Notes under the pieces: generated by a model
Told to the model about the DNA's origin: nothing
Seen by the model: only the letters and a program-made list of their open reading frames with translations
Databases searched by the model: none
Translations under genes and position numbers: made by a program
Assembly: GCA_029246545.1 (NCBI GenBank)
Contig: JAQWMX010000005.1
Location: forward strand, 354,995 to 418,994
DNA from: Gammaproteobacteria bacterium
Lineage (GTDB): Bacteria > Pseudomonadota > Gammaproteobacteria > Pseudomonadales > Pseudohongiellaceae
Reading direction: 5' to 3'
Length of the DNA stretch: 64,000 nt
Shown: positions 1-10,895 of the stretch, piece after piece
Layout: each line of letters begins with the position of its first letter
How positions within the stretch are numbered: the stretch's first letter is position 1

Positions 1-840
1 ATAAAATCTCGCCTTTTATTATTAGTTCTTATTTCAGTCTGTATGGGCTTTTTCATTAGCCTTATCGAAGAAACCTCATTAATTTCTTTGCTGTGGACTT
101 TAATTGGTGTTTATTGTGTTGGGGGCGGTGCCAATACTCTCAATCAATGGATAGAGATAGATTCGGATATTTTAATGGCCCGAACGCAAAATCGGCCATT
201 ACCAAGTAAACGTATTACACCCCGCAGCGCGCTCATATTTGGCCTCGCTATATCATTAGTCGGTTTTATCATTATTGCCTTGTTGGTAAATGCTATTACG
301 CTGTTGATTAGCTTTCTTTCATGGCTAAGCTATCTCATTATTTACACTCCACTTAAAAAGCGCACGCCTTTAAACACCTGGATTGGTGCCGTGCCTGGCT
401 CTCTACCTGCTGTATTAGGTTGCACAGCTGCTTCGGGGAAAGTTTCTGAACCCGCGTTCATAATATTTTTGATTTTGTTTGTATGGCAAATGCCACACTT
501 CTTTGCCATTTCATGGGTCTACCGGCAAGATTATCTTAAAGGCGGATTTAAAATGTTATCCTGGAATGATGATTTAGGCACCACGACTTCTCGACATATT
601 TTTATCCATAGCCTACTTTTATTGCCAGTGAGCACAAGTTTATTTTTTTTGGGGCATTCTGGATTAGTTTACTTTCTGATTGCTATAACTATTAGTTTAA
701 TTTTTATATTTTACTCGGTGATTTTTTATAAATCTCTAACCATCAAAGCAGCTAAAAAAGTATTTTGCTTTTCTATTATTTATTTACCTATACTTTTTAT
801 AGCTATAATTTTTGATAAATTTATTATCTATTTTTTATAA
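1..840 (+). CDS. ctaB: Protoheme IX farnesyltransferase, 5'-truncated by window edge
   Basis: Transfers a farnesyl group to heme B to make heme O, the precursor for heme-copper oxidases; an integral membrane UbiA-superfamily enzyme. The frame is open from base 1 (279 codons visible), so about 20 N-terminal residues lie outside the window; the ATG at 43 is internal. Seen: the first polyprenyl-diphosphate/Mg motif NQWIEIDSD followed by ARTQNRPLP, a second conserved loop YTPLKKRTPLNTWIGAVPG, and WQMPHFFAISWVYRQDY, all typical of CtaB/CyoE, plus several hydrophobic helices. It precedes a SURF1 gene by 49 bases, as in cytochrome c oxidase assembly clusters. Identification is firm; the choice of ctaB rather than cyoE rests on the SURF1 neighbour. 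Confidence 0.95.
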   Translation: MKSRLLLLVLISVCMGFFISLIEETSLISLLWTLIGVYCVGGGANTLNQWIEIDSDILMARTQNRPLPSKRITPRSALIFGLAISLVGFIIIALLVNAITLLISFLSWLSYLIIYTPLKKRTPLNTWIGAVPGSLPAVLGCTAASGKVSEPAFIIFLILFVWQMPHFFAISWVYRQDYLKGGFKMLSWNDDLGTTTSRHIFIHSLLLLPVSTSLFFLGHSGLVYFLIAITISLIFIFYSVIFYKSLTIKAAKKVFCFSIIYLPILFIAIIFDKFIIYFL

Positions 841-889
841 TAGTTCATTCGATAATTTCTATTCTCATCCAGGCTTAACTTAAATTGTC

Positions 890-1666
890 ATGACAACTAA
901 AGCATTAATATTTGGCAAATTGAAAATCCGTTTCAACTGGGTAATTGCAATTTGCATTTTGCTGGGCCTGTCTGGATTAATCCGATTAGGGGTATGGCAA
1001 CTCAGTCGCGCCCAAGAAAAAATCCAATCCCAAGAATCCTTTCAAGAGTTAAGTGAGCAACAAGCAACGCTAATAGAAAATGTGCCAGTGGCTGGTCGCG
1101 AATTTGATGCCCTTCAACATCAGAATCGGCAAGTAGAATTAACAGGTCAATACCTGAATAACAATTCGATTTTTCTAATTTACCAAACCTATGAAGAACA
1201 GCTTGGTTTTGAAATAGTGACTCCTTTTAAGCTATCACCTTTAGACTTGATCGTAATGGTCAGCCGGGGTTGGACTAGTATTACTTCTGAAGAAGAGCTA
1301 GCTAGGGTTCTGCCTAATATATTTGAAGAGGTAACGCTGCAAGGCCAAATTTACGTCCCTACTGAAAAAGAGTTGGCTAGGACCAGCAATGTTGAAAATA
1401 TAAGTTGGCCATTAACGACCCGCTATCTAAATATCAATGAACTTTCTAGCAATTTTGAATCTCCACTTTTCCCTTATGTTATTAGACTCGGTGTTGATCA
1501 GCCTGGAGTTCTTGTGCGCCACTGGCCAGCTGTGACGTCTGATACCAGTCAAAATTTCTCATATGCCTTACAGTGGTTTTCAATGGCAATTGCTTTATTC
1601 ATGGTCAGTTTAATACTCAGTAGTAATATTATGGCTCTGGTGAAGCAGAAAATTAAGCCTTTGTAA
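890..1666 (+). CDS. SURF1 family cytochrome oxidase assembly protein
   Basis: SURF1 proteins help insert heme a into subunit I of aa3-type cytochrome c oxidase. The 258-residue product has the family plan: an N-terminal membrane helix (about residues 17-36) ending in the conserved RLGVWQLSRAQEK segment, a periplasmic domain with VSRGW near residue 122, and a C-terminal helix preceded by YALQWFSMAIAL. Length is normal for bacterial SURF1. The ATG at 890 is the natural start. It follows ctaB by 49 bases and probably shares its transcript. Its presence implies an aa3 oxidase encoded nearby, probably upstream of the window, because the only coxB-like sequence here is broken. Confidence 0.9.
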   Translation: MTTKALIFGKLKIRFNWVIAICILLGLSGLIRLGVWQLSRAQEKIQSQESFQELSEQQATLIENVPVAGREFDALQHQNRQVELTGQYLNNNSIFLIYQTYEEQLGFEIVTPFKLSPLDLIVMVSRGWTSITSEEELARVLPNIFEEVTLQGQIYVPTEKELARTSNVENISWPLTTRYLNINELSSNFESPLFPYVIRLGVDQPGVLVRHWPAVTSDTSQNFSYALQWFSMAIALFMVSLILSSNIMALVKQKIKPL

Positions 1667-1744
1667 AAGCTTTTGCTTTCTCAAGGCCGATTAAGAGTGG
1701 TAAACTTCGCGCCGTATTGGAACGCATCAATAAAAGAGAGAAAC

Positions 1745-1915
1745 ATGCAAGAAAGTATAGAAAATGCTACGACTGAGAGCGATCTAAACACTATAGACTC
1801 AAATTCTCATCACGATAAATTTGAACCACAAGACGATACCGATGCTGACGCATTCGCAACCTTGAGCCTATTGTTAATTATTGCATGTACTATTGTTTAT
1901 TATCTTGGTACTTAA
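1745..1915 (+). CDS. Small single-pass membrane protein, unknown function
   Basis: A 56-residue product if the ATG at 1745 is used. That start has a purine-rich AGAGAG ribosome site just upstream; an earlier in-frame TTG at 1673 would give 80 residues but has no such site. The first 38 residues are acidic and polar, and the end is one hydrophobic helix (LSLLLIIACTIVYYL) closing with GT. I do not recognise a family. Its place behind ctaB and SURF1 on the same strand suggests a small oxidase-associated membrane protein, but this is only inference from position. The coding status itself is moderately supported by the helix and ribosome site. Confidence 0.5.
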   Translation: MQESIENATTESDLNTIDSNSHHDKFEPQDDTDADAFATLSLLLIIACTIVYYLGT

Positions 1916-2021
1916 TTCTTTTTTTCTTATCTGAACTTTTAACATCCGCATTTAAATATTTTCTATTAAGCTAACTTCCATAGAATGCCATTGGCTGGGC
2001 CATGGCAGTTTTTGAAGTGTA

Positions 2022-2303
2022 TTATGCAAGACCTTGGATGGAAGGAATAGCCATGGCGATTAAAATTAAAATCGGGATTATAGTCCATAAAATTTCTGTG
2101 GCTATGTTCCTGTGAAAATGATCTGCATTGGCTTTGCGGTACTTAATTAACGACCACATTAAAATGCCGTATGCGATCACGCTTATAACCGCACATAAAA
2201 TGGTAATGAATAAGTTCAAATCGAAGCCGCGCTTGCATGTGAGCTAATAACAGCAAGGCCCGTAATCAACACTCCCAGCAAAAACTTGCACTTTGGCAAC
2301 ATT
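2022..2303 (-). pseudogene. Remnant of cytochrome c oxidase subunit II (coxB)
   Basis: Read leftward, an ATG at 2303 with AGAGAG upstream opens a signal-peptide-like segment (MLPKCKFLLGVLITGLAVIS, then SHASAAS) that stops at 2217. In the next frame, starting over that stop (2219), comes a 65-residue piece with the two-helix hairpin of CoxB: GILMWSLIKYRKA, then HFHRNIATEILWTIIPILIL and AIPSIQGLA, then a stop. The family normally has about 20 residues between the signal peptide and the first helix, and after the second helix a CuA cupredoxin domain. Here the linker is mostly gone, the frame is shifted, and no CuA domain follows. Known family features and the visible breaks together indicate a decayed gene. 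An alternative is a small functional two-helix protein from the TTG at 2219. Confidence 0.7.
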
Positions 2304-2592
2304 TTTAATTTCTCTCTTTTTATTATTTGGCTCTTCACTTAGAGGACAATCTGTTTCTCCATGCAATACTTAGCTTAAACTAATACCTCATGGGGAATAA
2401 TTTATAAGTTCTTGATGCATGCAGAAAATTTTGCAGCGCAGTATAACAATATCTCTCTTTTAATGGCTACGTAGCTTGTAACCTTAATTTAATCTATATC
2501 AACAATGCATTTTCTTTATTTTCTCGCATTAAATCTCTCCTCCATCAAACATGGCATAATTATAAAATTAACTTTTAGCACTGAGAACTTTT
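2304..2592. other. Intergenic region between coxB remnant and carbonic anhydrase gene
   Basis: This 289-base AT-rich gap lies between divergently read genes and must hold the promoter of the carbonic-anhydrase gene. I see no convincing paired -35/-10 elements, no RNA gene and no open frame of note. It has a short TTTTGCAGCGCAGTATAAC stretch that could carry a -10 element, but no matching -35 at the right spacing. Confidence 0.4.
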
Positions 2593-3126
2593 ATGGCAGT
2601 ACGTAAATACTTGGACTCCTCTCCATCTTTAGGAAAAGACGTTTTTATTGATGATAGCGCTGTGGTTATTGGCAGAGTTAGCATTGGCAAAGACTCATCT
2701 GTTTGGCCCCTAACAGTCATTCGCGGTGACGTGCATGACATAAAAATTGGCGAGTGTACTAATATTCAAGACGGCTCTGTTTTACATTGCACTTCTCCAG
2801 ACTCCTTTGGCCCAAATGGATTCGCCCTGACAATTGGCAATGATGTAACTATAGGTCACCGTGTTGTATTACATGGCTGCACTATTCATGATCGCGTCTT
2901 GATCGGCATGGGCGCCATTATTATGGACGGATCTGTTATTGAGTCTGATGTGATAGTTGGCGCAGGCAGTGTTGTATCGCCAGGCAAATCACTCGAAAGT
3001 GGAGGGCTTTATGTTGGCTCTCCAGCAAAGCGGGTTCGAGATTTAAAGCAAGAAGAGTTGGATTTTCTGGTCTATAGCGCCGCTCACTATGTAAAGCTTA
3101 AAAACCTACATCAAGGCGGCTCCTAG
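2593..3126 (+). CDS. Gamma-class carbonic anhydrase family protein (YrdA-like)
   Basis: Left-handed beta-helix hexapeptide-repeat protein of the gamma-carbonic anhydrase/YrdA/PaaY group, 177 residues, the normal length. Seen: the repeating hexapeptides (VVIGRVSIGKDSSVWPLTVI), RGDVHDIKIG, NIQDGSVLHC, and TIGHRVVLHGCTI with the metal-ligand-type histidines, ending in LYVGSPAKRVRDL. The family binds Zn or Fe through three histidines; whether this member hydrates CO2 cannot be told from sequence. Related genes often sit near aroE and hemF in gammaproteobacteria, as here, where aroE ends 14 bases away on the other strand. Start ATG at 2593. Confidence 0.92.
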   Translation: MAVRKYLDSSPSLGKDVFIDDSAVVIGRVSIGKDSSVWPLTVIRGDVHDIKIGECTNIQDGSVLHCTSPDSFGPNGFALTIGNDVTIGHRVVLHGCTIHDRVLIGMGAIIMDGSVIESDVIVGAGSVVSPGKSLESGGLYVGSPAKRVRDLKQEELDFLVYSAAHYVKLKNLHQGGS

Positions 3127-3139
3127 TATTTAGATAGTA

Positions 3140-3988
3140 TTAAATTCCTTTTTGCAGGCTTTGAATAAGGCTTGCAGTATCCGGCCTGATACCGCGCCAT
3201 AGATAAAACGATTCTGCTGCCTGCTCAACCAGCATACCTATTCCATCCATAACCTTTAATACACCGCCTTGTCGTGCCCACTGGCAAAACACAGTTTCTA
3301 CCTGCGCATACATTAAGTCATAACAAGCAGCATCATTACTTAAAATGTCATATGGCAAGTGAGGCAGATCACCTTGTAGGCTCGCTGAGCTTGCATTAAT
3401 TATCCAATCGACTTGCTTGCCTTTAGCTTCCTTCAAGTCTTCAAGCCCGCAAGCAGAGAGTTTGCCATATTTTCCAAACAATGCAGCTAGTTCTTCAGCT
3501 TTACTTATAGTTCGGTTCGCAATACAGATATTGGCGGGCCGTTCATTAAGTAAGGGCAGCAAAATTCCTCTTGTCGCGCCACCAGCGCCAAGCACGAGAA
3601 TATTTTTTCCTTCTAAATTAAAATCGTGATTATGTTTGATGTCACGAATCAGCCCTTTGCCGTCGGTATTATGGCCTTGGATCTTTCCATCTTTAGCCTT
3701 GAAAAGAGTATTAGCAGCTCCGGCTATTTCTGCTTCTATACTTAAATCTTCAGCAAATGCCCAAGCTTCTTGTTTGAAAGGAACAGTTACATTAAGGCCC
3801 TTGCCGCCTTCTGAAAAAAAGTTAGAAACATCTTGCGGGAATTCTCCGGGTTCTATCAACATGGCGTTATAAGTCAATTGCTGCTTAGTGTCGTCAGCAA
3901 AAACTTTATGGATGCTAGGAGAAAGGCTGTGCCCTATGGGGTTGCCCACAACAGCATATCTATCCACTACTGACTCCTGTAAAGCCAT
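3140..3988 (-). CDS. aroE: Shikimate dehydrogenase (NADP+)
   Basis: Reduces 3-dehydroshikimate to shikimate with NADPH in the chorismate pathway, in the cytosol. The 282-residue product carries the substrate loop VVGNPIGHSLSPSIH near residue 14, the catalytic lysine in GLNVTVPFKQEAW, AGAANTL, the HNTDGKGL motif, and the nucleotide-binding turn VLGAGGATRGI with the NADP-type basic NRT segment that follows. The C-terminal GIGMLVEQAAESFYLWRG is also typical. Its ATG directly abuts the hemF stop codon, so the two are co-transcribed, a pairing common in Pseudomonas relatives. Confidence 0.97.
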   Translation of the reverse strand: MALQESVVDRYAVVGNPIGHSLSPSIHKVFADDTKQQLTYNAMLIEPGEFPQDVSNFFSEGGKGLNVTVPFKQEAWAFAEDLSIEAEIAGAANTLFKAKDGKIQGHNTDGKGLIRDIKHNHDFNLEGKNILVLGAGGATRGILLPLLNERPANICIANRTISKAEELAALFGKYGKLSACGLEDLKEAKGKQVDWIINASSASLQGDLPHLPYDILSNDAACYDLMYAQVETVFCQWARQGGVLKVMDGIGMLVEQAAESFYLWRGIRPDTASLIQSLQKGI

Positions 3989-5478
<1,490 letters not shown>

Positions 5479-5495
5479 AGGATCGGGATTATCAC

Positions 5496-6610
5496 TTATG
5501 CTGGTGATAATGAATAGCCTCCTTGTCTAGAAATAATAAGCCCTTCAAGCTCTAACTCTATAAGCATGCTACTAATTAGCCCAGCGTTAATACCCGTCTG
5601 ATGAATAAGTAGGTCAACATTTGTTACTTCATAATCTATATGTTTCAGTAGGGCCTGTTCAGTTTTATTTAAGTGCTTAGTTTCCTTCACTTTGCTCGAC
5701 AACTGTTCTCGCTCCAATTCTATAAAGGCGCCTAATTCTTCAATAATGTCTGCTGCATTCTCAACAAGCTTTGCTCCATTCTTTAATAAATAATGGCTGC
5801 CTTTTGCTTGTGGGTTATGAGGAGAACCTGGCACTGCAAAAACTTCCCTACCTTGTTCTAAAGCATAACGCGCAGTAATCAAAGAGCCGCTTTGCAATGC
5901 CGCTTCTACAACTACAACACCTTGGCTCAGACCGCTGATAATGCGGTTTCGTTTTGGAAAGTGCCATGGCTTAGGCGACGTTCCTAATGAGAACTCAGAA
6001 ACAAGAGCGCCTTGTTGGGCTAGCTGCCTTACAAGATTCTTATTTGATTGGGGGTAAATTCGGTCAATGCCACAGCCCAGCACCGCAACACTTACACCTT
6101 GATTGTCCAATGCCCCTATATGACTTTCTGAATCTATCCCCATTGCCATCCCGCTACAAATTGAATACCCGCTATTCGCTAGATCTTCAGCAAGACGCTT
6201 TGCCATCACCTTGCCGCCTGGGCACTCCCAACTATGGCTATTTGAGGCAATCTCAATGCTTTTAAAGAACCAATGATATATAGGAGTAACGGCGGATCGG
6301 GAATTTCTTTTAATAAAGGCGGATACGTATCACAGTGGATTGAAATTAAATGATGATTATCTTGTTGTCGCCAATCCAGAGCTTGTTGAACTTTTTTAAT
6401 CGTTGAAGGTTTAGACTTATGATTTCGGCAACGTTCAATTAAACGTAAGGTGTCTTTCCGTTTTACCTCTAATGGAAGGTTTTTACTGTCAAAAATTTGT
6501 GCGGCATTCTCAAAGTGCTGAAGCAAGAAATGAATATATTTATTGCCTATATTTGGAGTTTGGCAAAGGCTCAGCCATGCGGAAAGTTCTTGGTCTTCCT
6601 TGATGATCAT
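5496..6610 (-). pseudogene. dprA: DNA-processing protein DprA, split by a frameshift
   Basis: DprA loads RecA on incoming single-stranded DNA during natural transformation. Two overlapping frames together cover a full-length protein of about 370 residues. The first (6610 to 6206) holds the N-terminal domain and enters the Rossmann fold at IAIVGS, then ends at AQAAR-stop. The second (from about 6220) reads PGGKVMAKRLAEDLANSGY, then the hallmark CSGMAMGIDSESH, YPQSNKNL, FPKRNRIISGLS and EAALQSGSLITA, and a C-terminal winged-helix-like part. Adding one base near 6220 would restore VGSR-PGGK, matching the family VGSR...G pattern, so a single-base deletion is the simplest lesion. Either the gene is dead or this is a sequencing error; everything outside the break looks conserved. 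Confidence 0.85.
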
Positions 6611-6636
6611 CCATGATCAATATGCGAACTGTTTAT

Positions 6637-7772
6637 TTAAGGTGTTATTACTCTGTCATCAAGATTGACTGGGCGGTCACTGCTCAAGACTAATGCAAAA
6701 CTATGATTTTCGAACACTTTATAGATTAGTATTCTTCCATAAATTTCGCCACTAAAAGTCAGCACATTTTGCCCGCCATCAATTCTTAGAGGTCTGTTAA
6801 CAGTAGGATCTTCAATTACATTGTCTTCTTTTTAAAAAGAAAGCAGATGGCCGGACTCTATTTGGTCTTGTTCGCCAAGATTAACAATCACGGTATCGTC
6901 TTTACCGCCAACTTGACGACCAAAATTTATATCAATAATTCTGGCATTTACATTAAATGAAGGCGGAACTGGAAAATATTGAGAAGATAAAGCCATTGAT
7001 TCACCAACAACAAAATAATCACCTTGGCGAACTTCTTCCAAATTGCTATTGATTATAAGCGTGGCCTCACCATTGTCGTTATTAAGGATCGTCGCTGTAC
7101 CAATCAATTTAGCCTGTAAAGCAATTATCTCTCCTGATTGGGGATCCTCTATTTCACCATTTGGCCTTAATATTTCATAAGTCGATATGCCTCGCGCCCA
7201 TGCGCCCTTAGCAAAACGATATCACCTTCGCTAGAAAACCTCGTGTCAGATCTAGATCCCAGTAAAATTGGGGAATTTATCAAATCTGAAACACCAACAA
7301 TGCGATTGTTGCTTAGCAAGGGGCTAATAGACTCTAGAGAGATTGCAGGTATGGGGCTCAATAATTGTTCTCTTCGTACCTGAGGAGATAAGACAACTAC
7401 GGGTAAATCAGTATCATTGATATTATCTCTATTGCCTGCGCTGCCTGACACATTGCCGCCTCGTTGTAAGGTAATTCGTGGTTGCCCATCAACATAATAA
7501 AGCTCGATGTTATCCCCAGGATAAATCAAGTCTGGATTTTGAATCTGCGGATTTAATTGCCAAATCTCAGGCCAAAGCCAAGGCTCTTCAAGGAAAATAC
7601 CTGCGATATCCCATAAAGTGTCTCCTTCAATTACTAAGTAATTTTGAGGAGAGTCATCACGAATTATAAGATCTCCATTCTGCTGGGCCATAACGGCAGA
7701 AGAAAATGGAAATAAGGCTGACAGGCATAAAACCGCCAATGTAATTTTTAATCTGAAGTGAGTTAAAAGCAT
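6637..7772 (-). pseudogene. LysM-domain envelope protein, interrupted by frameshift and stop
   Basis: The Pseudomonas-type neighbour of dprA, a secreted protein with one LysM domain and an uncharacterised C-terminal region. Three pieces are visible. From ATG 7772 there is a signal peptide (cleavage near VMAQQ) and a LysM domain, NYLVIEGDTLWDIAGIFL through NPDLIYPGDNIELYYVDGQP; this frame ends at 7167. One base of shift near 7180 leads into YEILRPNGEIEDPQSGEII and on to GHLLSF, where a TAA stop lies at 6832. The same frame continues after it with EDPTVNRPLRI through FALVLSSDRPVN and DDRVITP, ending at 6637. The conserved C-terminus shows the stop is premature. It lies 26 bases upstream of dprA, which is also broken. 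Confidence 0.8.
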
Positions 7773-7986
7773 CCTCAGCCTCTCATCAAAAGCACCACAA
7801 TACTGTGCGCTACTTGAATTTTATTTTGGCACATCTTATCAATAAGTTATGTAATTATATATGCTTAGAGCGCTTTGTTTAGGTAAATTGTAATTTGTTT
7901 AAAGTTCTTAGACTCGAAGGTTTAATAATTTGAGTGAAAAAAGCGTATTATTGGCATCCCTAAACAGCTGTTAACGCCACAAAACT

Positions 7987-8505
7987 ATGAGTTTGCTTGA
8001 AATACTAGAATTCCCAGACCCCAGGCTTAGAAAAAAAGCACTACCTGTAAACAAGGTTGATGCTGCTATTAAGCAGACCATCGATAATATGTTTGAGACC
8101 ATGTATTCGGCATCAGGTATAGGTTTAGCAGCTACTCAAGTAAATATCCAAAAAAGATTGCTAATAATAGATATAGCTGATGAAGAAGAAGATCCAAATC
8201 CACTGGTGTTCATTAACCCTGAAATTACTGTGATTGACCCAGAGCCTTATCGCCATGAAGAGGGCTGCCTTTCTGTCCCTGGTTATTACGAGTTCGTTGA
8301 AAGACCGACAAAAGTATTAGTGAAAGCCTTAAACCGTGAGGGAGACCCGATTGAAATGGAAGCTGAAGGCTTATTAGCAGTTTGTATTCAACATGAAATT
8401 GATCATCTCAATGGCAAACTATTTGTTGATTACCTTTCTGTCTTAAAACGTCAGCGCATTAAATCAAAGCTTGAAAAAGAGCATAAGCAAAAAGCTTCTG
8501 CTTAA
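7987..8505 (+). CDS. def: Peptide deformylase
   Basis: Metalloenzyme that removes the N-formyl group from nascent proteins. The 172-residue product has all three family motifs: GIGLAATQV (motif I, about residues 46-54), [10 protein letters not shown] with the metal-binding Cys (motif II), and [12 protein letters not shown] with the HEXXH-type metal site (motif III). Start ATG at 7987. It begins a rightward run def-fmt-rsmB-trkA-trkH, the conserved order in Pseudomonas and E. coli relatives, and is read divergently from the lysM/dprA block across a 214-base gap. Confidence 0.97.
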   Translation: MSLLEILEFPDPRLRKKALPVNKVDAAIKQTIDNMFETMYSASGIGLAATQVNIQKRLLIIDIADEEEDPNPLVFINPEITVIDPEPYRHEEGCLSVPGYYEFVERPTKVLVKALNREGDPIEMEAEGLLAVCIQHEIDHLNGKLFVDYLSVLKRQRIKSKLEKEHKQKASA

Positions 8506-8541
8506 CCGCATTAGCTTATTGAACGAGCGATACCTAAAATC

Positions 8542-9513
8542 ATGAATACGCCTGCTCTTCGAATTGGCTTTGCTGGTACACCAGATTTTGCGGCCTCACA
8601 TTTAGACGCTTTGCTAAACGCCAAATATAATATTCTCGGGGTTTATACTCAACCCGATCGCCCTGCTGGCCGAGGCAAGAAAGACAAACCCAGCCCTGTA
8701 AAAACTCTCTCTCTTAAATCAAACTTACCAATCTTTCAGCCCCAAAGTTTAAAAAATGAAGAGGCACAAGAACAACTACAAAAATTAAATTTGGACGTTT
8801 TAGTTGTTGTTGCTTACGGATTAATTTTACCGCAAGAAATTTTAGATATGCCCCGCTACGGCTGCATTAATGTTCATGCCTCCCTCCTGCCAAGATGGCG
8901 TGGGGCTGCACCTATTGAAAGAGCCATTCTGGCCGGCGACAAAATTACCGGAGTTACCATCATGCAAATGGATGCTGGTTTAGATACCGGGGATATATTG
9001 TTAAGTAGTGAAACGCCAATCGATGCTAATGATAATAGTGCAAGCTTAACGGCCCGATTAAAAAGCATTGGCCAAGATGCTTTACTTGATGTTCTTAAAG
9101 AAATTCAATCCAACTCTATAAAGTGCCTTAAACAAAATAATGACATAAGCACCTATGCATCTAAATTAAGCAAAGAAGAAGCGTTAATTTCCTGGGATAA
9201 AAGTGCTGAAGAAATTCTGCGCCAAGTTAACGCTTTCTATCCTCGTTCGCCGGCATACTGTTTTTATCACGGACAGCGATTAAGAATTATCCAAGCATCA
9301 GCTCTTACTAAAAACTCAGCTGGGAGTACTGGAACTATAGGTCAAATTAGCCATAATGGCATCGAAATAAACTGTGCGGATTCTTCTCTTTTGGTAAATA
9401 GAATTCAGCTTCCTGGCAAGGCTGAAATCAGTATTAAAGATTTTTTAAATGGCCGCAAAGACTACTTTTCACAAGATAAATCATTTAGTTCATCACCTCA
9501 ACAAGATCAATAA
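8542..9513 (+). CDS. fmt: Methionyl-tRNA formyltransferase
   Basis: Formylates Met-tRNAfMet with 10-formyl-tetrahydrofolate for translation initiation; partner of the upstream deformylase gene. The 323-residue protein has the N-terminal GFAGTPDFAASHL, the VYTQPDRPAGRGKK loop, VVAYGLILP, NVHASLLPRWRGAAPIERAI with the catalytic SLLPRWRG motif, GDKITGVTIMQMDAGLDTGDIL, and a C-terminal OB-like domain from about residue 205. Start ATG at 8542, 36 bases after def. It shows nothing unusual. Confidence 0.97.
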   Translation: MNTPALRIGFAGTPDFAASHLDALLNAKYNILGVYTQPDRPAGRGKKDKPSPVKTLSLKSNLPIFQPQSLKNEEAQEQLQKLNLDVLVVVAYGLILPQEILDMPRYGCINVHASLLPRWRGAAPIERAILAGDKITGVTIMQMDAGLDTGDILLSSETPIDANDNSASLTARLKSIGQDALLDVLKEIQSNSIKCLKQNNDISTYASKLSKEEALISWDKSAEEILRQVNAFYPRSPAYCFYHGQRLRIIQASALTKNSAGSTGTIGQISHNGIEINCADSSLLVNRIQLPGKAEISIKDFLNGRKDYFSQDKSFSSSPQQDQ

Positions 9514-9538
9514 AATCAATAAAATCAGGATATAAAAA

Positions 9539-10846
9539 GTGGCTAGTGATTCTACACGCTTAACTGCAATTAAAATTATGCAGCAGTTACTACTTCAGAA
9601 AGGGTCGCTTTCTACTTTGTTAGACAAATATAATCCAAAAGAAGATAGCGAAAACAAAGCATTGCTACAAGCTATTTGCTATGGCCTTTGCCGACACTAT
9701 GAGCAATTAGATTTTATTTCTAAAAAATTTATAAATAAGCCGTTAAGAAAAAAAGATAAAGATATCCATTGCTTAATTTTAATTGGTGTTTATCAATTAT
9801 TTTTTATGCGAATGCCTGACTACGCAATCATTAATGAATCAGTTGCAACTTGTAGTCAACTTAAAAAAGTCTGGGCTAAAAAATTAGTGAATGCTGTTTT
9901 ACGGTCTGTCCAACGCGAAATGGATTCTTTGACTGCTGAGCTGGATACCAGACCGGAAATAAAGTATTCACACCCTGCTTGGTTAATATCTTTACTTAAA
10001 AAAGATTGGCCAGAAGATTATCAGTCAATTATGCAAAACAATAATCAACAAGCTCCGATGACCCTAAGAGTTAATAAAGCAAACAATAACATTAAGCAAT
10101 ATCAAAGCAGCCTTGAACAAGCCCAAATACATTCATCAGCAGGCCATCTAACAGACACTGCTCTTATTTTGCATGAACCAGTTTTAGTAAATGATTTACC
10201 AGGATTTTCAGACGGCATAGTTAGCGTGCAAGATGAAGCCTCGCAGTTAGCAATCTCTCTTTTAAACCCAATGAATAATGAAATAATTTTAGATGCTTGT
10301 GCTGCTCCAGGAGGAAAAAGTTGTGCCATTCTTGAAAGGACTTCTGGAGTTTCACTTTATGCAGTTGATAATGATGCACTTCGCCTCAAACGTGTGGAAG
10401 AGAACCTAGAAAGAACTCAAACTAAAGCCACTCTAATCCATAAAGATATCATTGAACAAGCCAATATTTGGCAACGAGAAAATATGCTTTTTGATCGTAT
10501 ACTATTAGATGTCCCCTGTTCGGCTACTGGTGTAATCCGCCGTCACCCTGATATCAAATTATTACGTCAACCTGAAGACATCAATAAACTTGCTCCTTTA
10601 CAACAAGATATTCTTAATGCTGTTTGGCCTTTATTAAAAAAAGGCGGCATTCTACTTTATTCAACTTGCTCAGTACTTAAAACAGAAAATTCTGATCAAC
10701 TTCTAACGTTTATTTCATCAACTAATGATGCACAAGAAGTTTCAATAAAAGCTTCTTGGGGGGTTGCCTGTGAATATGGTCGGCAACTGCTACCTATGTC
10801 TAATTCACATGACGGTTTCTATTATGCTTTGTTGCAAAAGTGTTAG
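9539..10846 (+). CDS. rsmB: 16S rRNA m5C967 methyltransferase
   Basis: SAM-dependent methyltransferase of the Sun/NOL1/NOP2 family that modifies C967 of 16S rRNA. The 435-residue product has an N-terminal NusB-like helical RNA-binding domain (about 1-140) and a Rossmann methyltransferase domain with the SAM motif LDACAAPGGKSCAILE, then LLDVPCSATGVIRRHPDIK with the first conserved Cys and LYSTCSVLKTEN with the second, catalytic Cys. The start is a GTG at 9539. It sits between fmt and trkA, its normal place in gammaproteobacteria. Confidence 0.96.
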   Translation: MASDSTRLTAIKIMQQLLLQKGSLSTLLDKYNPKEDSENKALLQAICYGLCRHYEQLDFISKKFINKPLRKKDKDIHCLILIGVYQLFFMRMPDYAIINESVATCSQLKKVWAKKLVNAVLRSVQREMDSLTAELDTRPEIKYSHPAWLISLLKKDWPEDYQSIMQNNNQQAPMTLRVNKANNNIKQYQSSLEQAQIHSSAGHLTDTALILHEPVLVNDLPGFSDGIVSVQDEASQLAISLLNPMNNEIILDACAAPGGKSCAILERTSGVSLYAVDNDALRLKRVEENLERTQTKATLIHKDIIEQANIWQRENMLFDRILLDVPCSATGVIRRHPDIKLLRQPEDINKLAPLQQDILNAVWPLLKKGGILLYSTCSVLKTENSDQLLTFISSTNDAQEVSIKASWGVACEYGRQLLPMSNSHDGFYYALLQKC

Positions 10847-10895
10847 ACTATAAACATCCAAAGCAATGGCTTTTTATTAAAGTTATGGATCAACA

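Noticed and set aside
6206..6220. Programmed frameshifting in dprA
   Set aside because: No slippery heptamer or downstream structure is apparent at the junction; a plain one-base deletion explains the break better.
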